DNA of 64,000 nucleotides from Microbacterium telephonicum (lineage in GTDB: Bacteria; Actinomycetota; Actinomycetes; Actinomycetales; Microbacteriaceae), in NCBI RefSeq assembly GCF_003651225.1, contig NZ_RCDB01000002.1, forward strand, positions 434,001 through 498,000. Direction: 5' to 3'. Below the pieces are notes generated by a model that was not told the DNA's origin, ran no database searches, and worked only from the letters and a program-made list of their open reading frames with translations. Positions 9,956 through 17,040 of the stretch are shown here, piece after piece (position 1 is the first letter of the stretch; each line of letters opens with the position of its first letter). Made by a program: the position numbers and the translations under genes.

Positions 9956-10213
9956 ATGACGATGACGATGACGATGACCGAGCAGACCGCTGCGGCACTG
10001 GGCGATGCCTTGCGCCCGGTCGCAGTGAGAAGGGGACTGTGGCGCGTGGTGGATGCCGCGGGTCGCATCGTGGGTCATCTCGAGGCACGCGACGACGAGA
10101 CGGGCTGCCGGTTCATCGCCCGTCGGTTCCATGCGGCATCGGGAAGACTGCGCACGATCGGCGAGTTCTGGTCGGCCCGCGAGGCCGCGGAATGCTTGCG
10201 GTGGAGCCGGTGA
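9956..10213 (+). CDS. Small hypothetical protein with repeated M-T start
   Basis: 85 aa from the first of four in-frame ATG codons in an ATGACG repeat (M-T-M-T-M-T-M-T-E-Q). A run of G (GAGGGGG) directly before the first ATG can serve as ribosome binding site. The rest is a compact mixed-charge domain (W-R-V-V-D-A-A-G-R-I-V-G-H-L) with predicted strands then a helix (S-A-R-E-A-A-E-C-L-R-W). No family recognised. It ends 5 bases before the convergent end of the MocR gene. Confidence 0.6.
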   Translation: MTMTMTMTEQTAAALGDALRPVAVRRGLWRVVDAAGRIVGHLEARDDETGCRFIARRFHAASGRLRTIGEFWSAREAAECLRWSR

Positions 10214-10218
10214 CGGGG

Positions 10219-11649
10219 TCAGACGACGGCGTCGAACACGTCGACCGTCGCGACCGGGGCGGCCTCGCGGACCCGCGGCCATGTCTCGGCCAGGATGTCG
10301 ACGGCTCGCGTCAGGTGATCGACCGACGCCGTGAACGGCAGCCGCAGACGCCGGTCGTGACCACCGTCGACGGCGAAGCGCGCACCGGGAGACAGATGCA
10401 GCCCGCGCTCACGCGCGGCGATCACGAGTGGGGAGCTCAGCGGCGCTCCCAGTTCCGCCCAGACCGCGACACCGCCCGCGGGCACGGGCACCCGCCACTC
10501 CGGCAGACGCGCGCGCAGCCCGGAGACGAGCGCGTCGCGCCCGGCCCGGAGCAGTGTCGAACGCTGCGCCAGGATCTCGGGCATGCGGGCGAGCAGGCGG
10601 GCCGCGACGACCTGCTCGAACTCCGGCGTGCCGAGGTCGCGCGGGGCGCGGGCGGCGACCAGTCGCCGCACCGTGTCACGATCGGCGCGGATCCACCCGA
10701 TACGCAGACCGCCCCACACCGTCTTGCCGAGCGAGCCGAGGCGCACGACGGCCCCTTCGCAGCCGTCGAACGGCAGCGGGGGATGCGCCGTGGCGGGCGG
10801 CTCGACGTAGAGCTCCGCGGTGGTCTCGTCCACGACCAGCACGGTCCCCGCGCGCGCGGCCGCCTCGGCCACGGCGGCGCACTCGGTCTCGGACATGGTG
10901 CGACCGGTCGGATTCTGGAACTGCGGCATGAGGTAGGCCAGGGACGGTCGCGTGCGCGCGAACGCCTGTCGTGCGCGGTCGAGGTCCCAACCGGCCTCCG
11001 CGTCGACGGGGACCGAGACCAGCCGGGCGCCCGCACCGCGCAGCGCTTCGGTGGCATGCGGGTAGGTGGGCGTCTCGATGAGCACCGGGTCGCCACGGCG
11101 CAGCAGGGTCGTCGCCAACAGATGGATCGCGCTCTGGGCGCCCGTCGTCACGAGGATCTCGTCGGCGCTGGTCGGCAGTCCACGCTGGTCGTAGCGCGCC
11201 GCGATCGCCTCTCGGAGCCGCTCGTGCCCGACGACGTCGTAACCGGCACGCGCCACGAGAGCGGCGGCATCCTGGGCGACGTCCGTCATGACCCCGGCCA
11301 GCCCCGGCCAGGCGGCAGGACTGGCCTGCTGCAGGTCGATCTCATCGTCGCCGACCCGCGTCGTGGCGATCGTCCGCCGCCCGAGAGGCAGGGTCACCGT
11401 GCCGGAACCGCGCACGCTCTCGACGTGGTCGCTTTCGCGCAGACTGCGGTAGGCGGCGGCGATCGTGGCGCGGCTCAGACCCAGGATCGTCGCCAGCTCG
11501 CGTTCGGCGGGGAGTGTCGTGCGCGGCGCGATCCGGTTGTCGAGGCACAGCAGGCGGATCCCGTCGGCCAACGCCTCGTACGCCGGCTCGCGGGTGCGCC
11601 AGGCGCCGAGAGCGACCGCGAGGGCACGCGCGCCGATCCGAGAGTCCAT
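10219..11649 (-). CDS. MocR/PdxR-type regulator (GntR helix-turn-helix fused to aminotransferase fold), YczR-like
   Basis: 476 aa. Residues ~20-90 form a GntR winged helix (L-P-A-E-R-E-L-A, G-L-S-R-A-T-I-A-A-A-Y, G-S-G-T-V). The rest is a class I aminotransferase fold with the pyridoxal-phosphate lysine in L-G-S-L-G-K-T-V-W-G-G-L-R-I-G-W and the upstream Q-N-P-T-G-R. It is divergent from a YczE-family membrane protein gene across a 61-base gap containing a perfect palindrome, the arrangement known for YczR-YczE pairs. It probably senses PLP or an amino compound and controls its neighbour and itself. ATG start lies 6 bases after a TATCGT -10 box. Confidence 0.88.
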   Translation of the reverse strand: MDSRIGARALAVALGAWRTREPAYEALADGIRLLCLDNRIAPRTTLPAERELATILGLSRATIAAAYRSLRESDHVESVRGSGTVTLPLGRRTIATTRVGDDEIDLQQASPAAWPGLAGVMTDVAQDAAALVARAGYDVVGHERLREAIAARYDQRGLPTSADEILVTTGAQSAIHLLATTLLRRGDPVLIETPTYPHATEALRGAGARLVSVPVDAEAGWDLDRARQAFARTRPSLAYLMPQFQNPTGRTMSETECAAVAEAAARAGTVLVVDETTAELYVEPPATAHPPLPFDGCEGAVVRLGSLGKTVWGGLRIGWIRADRDTVRRLVAARAPRDLGTPEFEQVVAARLLARMPEILAQRSTLLRAGRDALVSGLRARLPEWRVPVPAGGVAVWAELGAPLSSPLVIAARERGLHLSPGARFAVDGGHDRRLRLPFTASVDHLTRAVDILAETWPRVREAAPVATVDVFDAVV

Positions 11650-11655
11650 GGGTCC

Positions 11656-11661
11656 ACGATA
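11656..11661 (-). promoter_or_regulatory. -10 box (TATCGT) of the MocR gene
   Basis: Six bases before the ATG, no Shine-Dalgarno sequence. The palindrome at 11667-11691 covers the region just upstream, where a repressor or activator bound there would contact polymerase. Confidence 0.45.
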
Positions 11662-11666
11662 GTCGG

Positions 11667-11691
11667 ATTGGACTGGTCGCCCCAGTCCAAT
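11667..11691. promoter_or_regulatory. Perfect palindrome, probable operator for the MocR regulator
   Basis: Arms ATTGGACTGG and CCAGTCCAAT are exact inverted repeats of 10 bases around TCGCC. The site is central in the divergent gap between the MocR gene and the YczE-like gene. MocR regulators of divergent pairs usually bind here. The TTGGAC on each strand also resembles a -35 box, so binding would affect both promoters. Confidence 0.7.
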
Positions 11692-11710
11692 CGTGCGCTG
11701 GAATGGAGCC

Positions 11711-12307
11711 ATGACGAAGCGGCTCGTGCAACTGATCATCGGACTCGTCGCGTTCGGGGCGGGCGACGGCCTGATGATCCGGGCGGGACTCGGTCTGGAC
11801 CCGTGGACGGTCTTCGCGGAAGGGCTGTCCCTGCGTACCGGCATCGGCATCGGGTGGATCACCAACATCGTGGGATTCCTCGTGCTGCTGCTCTGGATAC
11901 CGCTGCGGCAGCGACCGGGCCTGGGAACGGTGCTCAACATCCTGCTGGTCGGCACGAGCATCCAGGCGACCATCGCCCTCGTGCCGCCGGTGCAGGGGTT
12001 CTGGTGGCAGCTCGCGATGCTCCTGACCGGCATCGCCATCGTCGCCGTGGCCTCGGGGCTCTACATCGGGGCGAAATTCGGTCCCGGACCGCGAGACGGT
12101 CTCATGACCGGACTGAACAGCCGGTTCGGCATCCGGATCTGGAAAGCGCGTCTCGCCGTGGAGGTGACCGTGCTCGTCGCAGGATGGCTGCTGGGAGGCA
12201 CCGTGGGTCTCGGGACGGTGCTGTTCGCCGCGCTGATCGGCCCGGCGGTGCACCGCACGCTCCCCTGGTTCGACCGCAGCCGTCGCACGATCCCGGCGTC
12301 GACCTGA
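11711..12307 (+). CDS. YczE/YyaS/YitT family membrane protein
   Basis: 198 aa with about five hydrophobic segments. The first reads Q-L-I-I-G-L-V-A-F-G-A-G-D-G-L-M-I-R-A-G-L-G, then D-P-W-T-V-F-A-E-G, which is the family's conserved first loop (G-L-G-x-x-P-W-x-V/T). A second conserved loop, G-P-G-P-R-D-G-L-M-T-G-L, comes after the fourth segment. Function of the family is not established; partnership with a MocR regulator suggests transport of an amine or vitamin-related compound. ATG preceded by GGAG 5 bases upstream. Confidence 0.85.
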   Translation: MTKRLVQLIIGLVAFGAGDGLMIRAGLGLDPWTVFAEGLSLRTGIGIGWITNIVGFLVLLLWIPLRQRPGLGTVLNILLVGTSIQATIALVPPVQGFWWQLAMLLTGIAIVAVASGLYIGAKFGPGPRDGLMTGLNSRFGIRIWKARLAVEVTVLVAGWLLGGTVGLGTVLFAALIGPAVHRTLPWFDRSRRTIPAST

Positions 12308-12363
12308 TCGGGCTGGGAACCACGCCGCTGCGCGGACGGATGGTGATGCGTCGCGGTGGGCGC

Positions 12364-12573
12364 TCAGTGCTCCACGAAGCGGGGCCAGTCCGAGCCGGGA
12401 GCCAGATGCCCGTGGAGGGCATCCTTCGCGATGTCCATCGTGGGGTAGGTGCCGACCGATGCATCGGCGTCCGCGATGGTCACGGTGTAGCCGTCCGCAT
12501 CCTTGCGGATCATCCCGACGACGTTGCCCTCGCTGCCGTGCGCGACCCAGAGGGTCGAAGCCGTGGTGGTCAT
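12364..12573 (-). CDS. Small conserved hypothetical protein
   Basis: 69 aa. Reads as a short beta-rich protein (G-M-I-R-K-D-A-D-G-Y-T-V-T-I) followed by a helix (M-D-I-A-K-D-A-L-H-G-H-L) and ending D-W-P-R-F-V-E-H. A good AAAGGGG ribosome binding site precedes the ATG. Similar small proteins occur in Microbacteriaceae without assigned function; the pattern resembles 'DNA-binding-free' AbrB-sized or phage-like small proteins only in size. Confidence 0.65.
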   Translation of the reverse strand: MTTTASTLWVAHGSEGNVVGMIRKDADGYTVTIADADASVGTYPTMDIAKDALHGHLAPGSDWPRFVEH

Positions 12574-12665
12574 GAGGTGCCCCTTTCGACACCTCGACGC
12601 TACGCCGCCGGGGGCCGCACCGCCAGACCCGCACGCCGTGAATTCGACGACGGCCGATCACCCCG

Positions 12666-12741
12666 TGGTGCCCCCGGCAGGATTCGAACCTGCGACCCAC
12701 GGATTAGAAGGCCGTCGCTCTATCCACTGAGCTACGGAGGC
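12666..12741 (-). tRNA. tRNA-Arg (anticodon TCT)
   Basis: The acceptor arms GCCTCCG and CGGGGGC pair (one G-U), the T-loop reads TTCGAAT, and the anticodon loop CTTCTAA holds TCT, decoding AGA. Discriminator base A is followed by an encoded CCA (minus-strand end at 12666). One mismatch at the bottom of the anticodon stem is tolerated in this tRNA class. Confidence 0.95.
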
Positions 12742-12801
12742 GTGCGATCCAGAGTAGTCGGCACCGCGGCGAGGTCCCACCCACGCACTACGATCGGAGG
12801 C

Positions 12802-13425
12802 ATGGTGTCAGCTGCGGAGAACGACCGACTCGTCTGGATCGATTGCGAGATGACGGGCCTCGATCTCGCGGTGGACGAGCTCGTCGAGATCGCGATCGTC
12901 GTCACCGACTACGAGCTGAAGATCCTCGACCCCGGCTTCCAGGTCGTCATCAAGCCGCACGATTCGGCACTGCAGAACATGGGCGAGTTCGTCACCAGGA
13001 TGCACGAGACCTCCGGGTTGCTCGAGGAGATCCCGAACGGCATCAGCGTCGAAGAGGCCGAATTCCAGGCGCTCGCGTACATCCAGCGCTTCGTTCCCGA
13101 AGGCAAGGCGCCGCTGGCGGGCAACACCATCGGAACCGACCGGATGTTCCTCGCGCGGTACATGCCCCTCGTCGACCGGTGGCTGCACTATCGCAACGTC
13201 GACGTGTCCAGCATCAAGGAACTCTCCCGCCGCTGGTATCCGCGCGCCTACTTCAACGCGCCGGCCAAGGACGGCGGCCACCGCGCCCTCGCCGACATCC
13301 GCGAGTCGATCCGCGAGCTGGCCTACTACCGTGAGGCCGTGTTCGTGCCGGCGCCGGGCCCGACCAGCGAGGAAGCACGCGACGCCGCCGCTGCCGCGTT
13401 GTCATCGTTCGCCTCCGAGGTATGA
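12802..13425 (+). CDS. orn: Oligoribonuclease (3'-5' exoribonuclease for short RNA)
   Basis: 207 aa. DEDDh exonuclease residues are all present: W-I-D-C-E-M-T-G-L-D near the start (Asp and Glu), G-N-T-I-G-T-D-R-M-F (Asp), and G-G-H-R-A-L-A-D-I (His and Asp) near residue 160. The enzyme degrades 2-5-mer RNA, including pGpG from cyclic di-GMP turnover, and is widespread in actinobacteria. ATG preceded by GGAGG and also by a TACGAT -10-like box 7 bases upstream. Flanked by tRNA-Arg and tRNA-His. Confidence 0.95.
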   Translation: MVSAAENDRLVWIDCEMTGLDLAVDELVEIAIVVTDYELKILDPGFQVVIKPHDSALQNMGEFVTRMHETSGLLEEIPNGISVEEAEFQALAYIQRFVPEGKAPLAGNTIGTDRMFLARYMPLVDRWLHYRNVDVSSIKELSRRWYPRAYFNAPAKDGGHRALADIRESIRELAYYREAVFVPAPGPTSEEARDAAAAALSSFASEV

Positions 13426-13426
13426 G
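13399..13426 (+). promoter_or_regulatory. Candidate promoter of tRNA-His, inside the end of orn
   Basis: TTGTCA and TATGAG are separated by 16 bases, and the expected transcription start lies about 28 bases before the mature tRNA. It overlaps the last codons of orn. Pattern match only. Confidence 0.35.
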
Positions 13427-13460
13427 AGAATATTCCAGTTGCCCGAGCGATCGGGCCACG

Positions 13461-13536
13461 GTGGCTATAGCTCAGTTGGTAGAGCACCGCGTTGTGGTCG
13501 CGGGGGTCGCGGGTTCAAGCCCCGTTAGCCACCCCA
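13461..13536 (+). tRNA. tRNA-His (anticodon GTG)
   Basis: Acceptor arms GTGGCTA and TAGCCAC pair over 7 bases; G at 13460 and C at 13533 give the histidine-specific G-1:C73 pair. The anticodon loop TTGTGGT holds GTG. CCA is encoded (13534-13536). T-loop TTCAAGC. Confidence 0.95.
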
Positions 13537-13576
13537 CTCCCCTCTCGCAGCGGACCATCCGCCTCAGGATGTCGCG

Positions 13577-13927
13577 ATGATCGACATGGATGCCGACGCC
13601 TTCGAGCAACTCGTCAGCGACGAGCTCGACGCGCTTCCCGACGACATGGTCGCCGGTCTCGACAACGTCGTGTTCGTCGTCGAGGACCGCCCCGAAGACG
13701 GCTCGCTCGACCTGCTCGGGCTCTACGACGGGCTGGCCCTCACCGAACGCGGCCGCTACGGGCTGGGTGACCTGCCCGACCGGATCATCGTGTACCGCAA
13801 GCCGCATCTGCACGCGTGCGACGACGAGGATGAGCTGCGCGACGAAGTGCACACGACGCTCGTCCACGAGATCGCCCACTTCTACGGCATCGACGATGCC
13901 CGGCTGCACGAGCTCGGGTGGGCCTGA
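13577..13927 (+). CDS. Zincin-like metallopeptidase family protein (MPN-less, HExxH)
   Basis: 116 aa. The zinc motif H-E-I-A-H sits at about residues 97-101 after a strand-rich region with D-N-V-V-F-V-V-E-D-R-P and L-P-D-R-I-I-V-Y-R. This matches the small 'metallopeptidase family protein' common in actinobacteria, close to clpS. Its substrate is not known. It overlaps clpS by one base (TGATG), so the two are coupled. Confidence 0.85.
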   Translation: MIDMDADAFEQLVSDELDALPDDMVAGLDNVVFVVEDRPEDGSLDLLGLYDGLALTERGRYGLGDLPDRIIVYRKPHLHACDDEDELRDEVHTTLVHEIAHFYGIDDARLHELGWA

Positions 13928-14220
13928 TGAGCGTGACGCTCCCCCTCGAAGAGTCCGACCTCCGCGTCGACGCCGCCACCGCCGGCCCCTGGCAGACCGT
14001 GGTCTGGAACGACCCGGTCAATCTCATGAGCTATGTCGTCCACGTCTTCCGGGAGTACTTCGGGTACTCCCCCGCACGCGCCGAGCGCCTCATGCTCGCG
14101 GTGCACCACGACGGCCAGGCCGTGGTCGCCGAGGGCGCGCGCGAGCAGATGGAACTGCACGCGCAGGCCATGCACGACTACGGACTGTGGGCGACGGTGC
14201 GCGAGGCGGGGACGCCGTGA
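13927..14220 (+). CDS. clpS: ATP-dependent Clp protease adaptor ClpS
   Basis: 97 aa. The core V-V-W-N-D-P-V-N-L-M-S-Y-V-V is the ClpS signature that forms the N-degron pocket, and the helix with A-R-A-E-R-L-M-L-A-V-H-H-D-G follows. The protein delivers substrates with bulky N-terminal residues to ClpC1/ClpAP-type proteases in the cytoplasm. Start ATG chosen from the coupled overlap with the upstream peptidase gene. It ends in a GTGA overlap with the DUF2017 gene. Confidence 0.94.
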   Translation: MSVTLPLEESDLRVDAATAGPWQTVVWNDPVNLMSYVVHVFREYFGYSPARAERLMLAVHHDGQAVVAEGAREQMELHAQAMHDYGLWATVREAGTP

Positions 14221-14726
14221 GCGGCCCCAGGCTGGTGTTCGGCATCTCGGCGCTCGAGGCGTCCCACGTCGAGGATGTGGTCGGTGACCTGCTCCAGCTC
14301 CTCAGCGCACCGGACCCCACCTCCGATCCCGCGGTGGCGCGCCTCGTCCCCGACGCGTACGCCGACGACGACTCCGCCGCGCAGGAATTCCGCCGGCTCA
14401 CGGAGTCCGACCTGCTGGCCCGTCGGCGCGCCGACGCGGACGCCGTGCTGGAGAGCATCCTCGCAGCACAGGGGGCACCGGGCGAGACCGAGTCGTCCGG
14501 CACGCACGTCCTCGAGGTCGCGCTGACGTCCCCGCAGGCCGCCTCGTGGCTGCGCACCCTCAACACGCTGCGGCTCGTCGTCGCCACCCGGCTCGACATC
14601 CGCACCGAGGACGACCATCTCGACGGGGACCCGCGGTTCGCCCTGTACGACTGGCTCGGCTACCGCCTCGACCTGTTGGTGCGGCTGCTCGCGGAAGCGG
14701 ACGGCTCGGGTTCGCGGTATCCGTGA
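14217..14726 (+). CDS. DUF2017 family protein
   Basis: 169 aa, GTG start overlapping the clpS stop. Helical throughout; the segment S-W-L-R-T-L-N-T-L-R-L-V-V-A-T-R-L and Y-D-W-L-G-Y-R-L-D-L-L-V at the end are the parts shared by DUF2017 proteins, which sit beside clpS in most actinobacteria. Function is not established; the constant neighbourhood suggests a role in Clp-dependent proteolysis. Confidence 0.88.
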   Translation: MSGPRLVFGISALEASHVEDVVGDLLQLLSAPDPTSDPAVARLVPDAYADDDSAAQEFRRLTESDLLARRRADADAVLESILAAQGAPGETESSGTHVLEVALTSPQAASWLRTLNTLRLVVATRLDIRTEDDHLDGDPRFALYDWLGYRLDLLVRLLAEADGSGSRYP

Positions 14727-14742
14727 CCCGCGCCACCTGCCG

Positions 14743-15300
14743 TCATGCCACCTCGAATACGAGAGTCGCCAGGTGCTGCGGGTCGTGCGTCGCGATGTGG
14801 GTCTCCTCCTGGGCGGCCCACCGATCCCAGAACGGCCGATAGGCGTCGCCGTCGCGGGCCAGCGCCCGACGACGTCGCACCGGCGCGGGGCACGACAGCC
14901 ACACGCGCACGTCCGCAAGGGCGGCCGAGCGCGGGGTGAGCAGGCCGGCTCCTTCGACGACCAGCGGACGGGCCGCGTCCACGTGGTGCGCCTCGGCCGT
15001 CCGGTGCGCGGACCAGTCCCAGCGATGCCAGGTCGCCGCACGGCCGGCCGCGTACGGCTCGATCACGTCACGACGCGCTGTCTCGGAGCCGTCGGCGAGA
15101 CCGTCCCATCCGGGATAGATGTCGTCGAGGGCGACGACCTGCGTACCGTCGCCGAGAGCGTCCGCGACGAGCGCGGCGAGGGTCGTCTTCCCCGATCCGG
15201 AGCGCCCGTCGATCAGCACCAGCGGGCGCGCCGCACCCTCGACCGCTCCCTGGATGCCGGATGCCGCGCGGCGCAGCGCGCGCTCAGCGCTTGAGCGCAC
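14743..15300 (-). CDS. P-loop nucleoside/uridine kinase-like ATPase
   Basis: 185 aa. The Walker A motif I-D-G-R-S-G-S-G-K-T-T lies at about residues 30-40, and A-L-D-D-I-Y-P-G-W-D follows where uridine kinases bind substrate. The ending W-A-A-Q-E-E-T-H-I-A-T-H-D fits the small actinobacterial 'ATP-binding/uridine kinase-like' proteins. The GTG start overlaps the preceding gene's end by 17 bases; a later start is possible but would leave less sequence before the P-loop. True substrate unproved. Confidence 0.78.
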   Translation of the reverse strand: MRSSAERALRRAASGIQGAVEGAARPLVLIDGRSGSGKTTLAALVADALGDGTQVVALDDIYPGWDGLADGSETARRDVIEPYAAGRAATWHRWDWSAHRTAEAHHVDAARPLVVEGAGLLTPRSAALADVRVWLSCPAPVRRRRALARDGDAYRPFWDRWAAQEETHIATHDPQHLATLVFEVA

Positions 15301-15604
15301 GGATGATGCGCACGAAGACGCGCCCCGCGACCCACACGAGAGGGATCGCGACGGCCGCCAGCGACACCAGGTTCGGCTCGAACCTCAGGTCGTCGCCCTT
15401 GCGGATGTACGCACCGACGGGAATCGCGTAGCCGCCGCCACCGCCGCCCGAGCTCCCGGTGGCGTCCTCGCCGCCGCCGAAGCCCGACCACGAGAGTGCG
15501 ACCGGGATCAGGCGGATGCCGTCGACATCCTGCTGCTCGCCGTAGACGCTCTTGACACCGAGCGAGGTCACTTGCTTACCGAGGTCGAGCACGAAGTTGG
15601 GCAT
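15284..15604 (-). CDS. GerW (YtfJ) family protein
   Basis: 106 aa. Features of the GerW/YtfJ family are visible: V-K-S-V-Y-G at the front, I-R-L-I-P-V-A-L-S-W-S-G-F-G-G-G-E, a glycine run, then I-P-V-G-A-Y-I-R-K-G-D-D-L-R. The C-terminal half ends in a hydrophobic helix (L-A-A-V-A-I-P-L-V-W-V-A-G-R-V-F-V) that could anchor it. The organism does not appear to sporulate from this window, so the name is a family name, not a function. A G-rich ribosome binding site precedes the ATG. Confidence 0.72.
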   Translation of the reverse strand: MPNFVLDLGKQVTSLGVKSVYGEQQDVDGIRLIPVALSWSGFGGGEDATGSSGGGGGGYAIPVGAYIRKGDDLRFEPNLVSLAAVAIPLVWVAGRVFVRIIRALKR

Positions 15605-15647
15605 TCCCCCACCGTACCCTCCCGGCCGCGCGGCGCGCAGGGCGGGC

Positions 15648-16901
15648 TCAGTCGTGGGACGGCCTCGGCGAGGTCGGCAGTGCGTCGACGTCACGGCGCG
15701 GTCCGAGCACGCTCGCCCGTGTGACGGCGCCGCGACCGAAGCGGGCGCGGGCGCCGTCGAGCGCGTCATCGACCCGCCGCCAGTCCTCGTCGTCGTCCCA
15801 CAGGGCGGCGAACCCGCCTCCCGCACGCAGCTTCTCGCCGCGCACGCCGATGAGCCGGACCGGCTGGTCGAGCGGAAGCTGCGCGAGCAGCCCGATCGCG
15901 ACCTCGCCGATGCGCTGTCCGACGTTCGTCGGCTCCGGCAGCGTGAGCGATCTCGACACCGTCGTGAAGTCGGCGTAGCGCAGCTTGAGCGCGATCGTCG
16001 CAGCTTCCCACCCGCCGCGCCGCAGCCGCGATGCGACGTTGTCGCCGAGGCGGCGCAGTTCGCTGCGCAGCACGGTGACGTCGGTCACGTCGACGAGGAA
16101 GGTCTCCTCGTGACCGACGCTCTTCTCGACCCGCGCGGTGTCGACGCCGCGCGGGTCGTGCCCGTGGGCGAGTTCCCACACCCGTGCACCGCCGGCCGCG
16201 CCGAGCGCCCGTTCGATCACGGCGCGCGGTGCAGCGAGGATGTCGGCGACGAGGCGGATCCCGCGTCCTTCGAGGGCCTCCGCCGCCTTCGGACCGACCC
16301 CCCACAGTGCCCGCACCGGCAGCGACGCCAAGAACGCGGCCATCTCGGGCTCGCTGACGATGAGCAGACCGTCCGGCTTCGACATGGTCGACGCGATCTT
16401 GGCGACGTGCTTGGTCGGGGCGACCCCGATGCTGCAGGTGAGTCCGGTCCGTTCGCGCACGCGGGCCCGCAGCGACCGGGCGATCACCGCCGGGCTCCCC
16501 CACAGGCGCCTCGCGCCCGAGACATCGAGGAACGCCTCGTCGATCGAGAGCGGCTCCACCAACGGCGTCACCTCCTGGAACAGATCCATGACCTGACGCG
16601 ACAGCGCGAGGTACCGCTCGAAATGCGGGGGCACGACGATCGCGCTCGGGCACAGACGCAGCGCCTGCGACATGTTCATCGCCGACCGCACACCGAACCG
16701 ACGCGCCTCGTACGAGGCGCTCGAGACGACCCCGCGCCCCTCCACGCCGCCGACGATCAGCGGCTTCCCGGCGAGGGTCGGGTCATCGAGCACCTCGACC
16801 GCCGCGTAGAACGCGTCCATGTCGACGTGGAGGATGCGCGTGCCGGTGTCGTCGGCATCCGCATCCGACACCCGCCGCCCGCTCCCGTCACCGCGCCCCA
16901 T
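15648..16901 (-). CDS. dinB: DNA polymerase IV (Y-family translesion polymerase)
   Basis: 417 aa. Catalytic carboxylates are in H-V-D-M-D-A-F (Asp27) and L-S-I-D-E-A-F-L-D (Asp121, Glu122). The helix-hairpin-helix region (A-L-W-G-V-G-P-K-A-A-E-A-L) and little-finger domain follow. No clear beta-clamp Q-L-x-L-F tail is seen at the C-terminus, which ends D-A-L-P-T-S-P. ATG at 16901 is preferred to the longer frame since the family begins shortly before H-V-D-M-D. Involved in copying damaged DNA and mutagenesis. Confidence 0.93.
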   Translation of the reverse strand: MGRGDGSGRRVSDADADDTGTRILHVDMDAFYAAVEVLDDPTLAGKPLIVGGVEGRGVVSSASYEARRFGVRSAMNMSQALRLCPSAIVVPPHFERYLALSRQVMDLFQEVTPLVEPLSIDEAFLDVSGARRLWGSPAVIARSLRARVRERTGLTCSIGVAPTKHVAKIASTMSKPDGLLIVSEPEMAAFLASLPVRALWGVGPKAAEALEGRGIRLVADILAAPRAVIERALGAAGGARVWELAHGHDPRGVDTARVEKSVGHEETFLVDVTDVTVLRSELRRLGDNVASRLRRGGWEAATIALKLRYADFTTVSRSLTLPEPTNVGQRIGEVAIGLLAQLPLDQPVRLIGVRGEKLRAGGGFAALWDDDEDWRRVDDALDGARARFGRGAVTRASVLGPRRDVDALPTSPRPSHD

Positions 16902-16953
16902 CCCCCCATTCTCCCCCGCTCGCGCGCCACGGCGGCCGCGCCGCCGCGAAAGA

Positions 16954-17026
16954 CCGCGAGACCTCATCCGACCGCCGAAACCTCGGGGAACACCCGCGGT
17001 CTCGTCCGGCAGATGAGGTCTCGCGG
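16954..17026. repeat. Long inverted repeat between gatB and dinB, REP-like
   Basis: Arms CCGCGAGACCTCATC (16954-16968) and GATGAGGTCTCGCGG (17012-17026) are perfect 15-base inverted copies. The 43-base loop contains further related pieces (GAAACCTCGGGG and GCGGTCTCGTC). It may work as a terminator for gatB or be one copy of a dispersed intergenic repeat. Confidence 0.6.
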
Positions 17027-17040
17027 ACGGGCGGATGCGG

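Noticed and set aside
9763..13425. Plus-strand frame of 1220 codons ending in orn
   Set aside because: Only the last 207 codons are a real protein; the rest passes antisense through the MocR gene and across tRNA-Arg.
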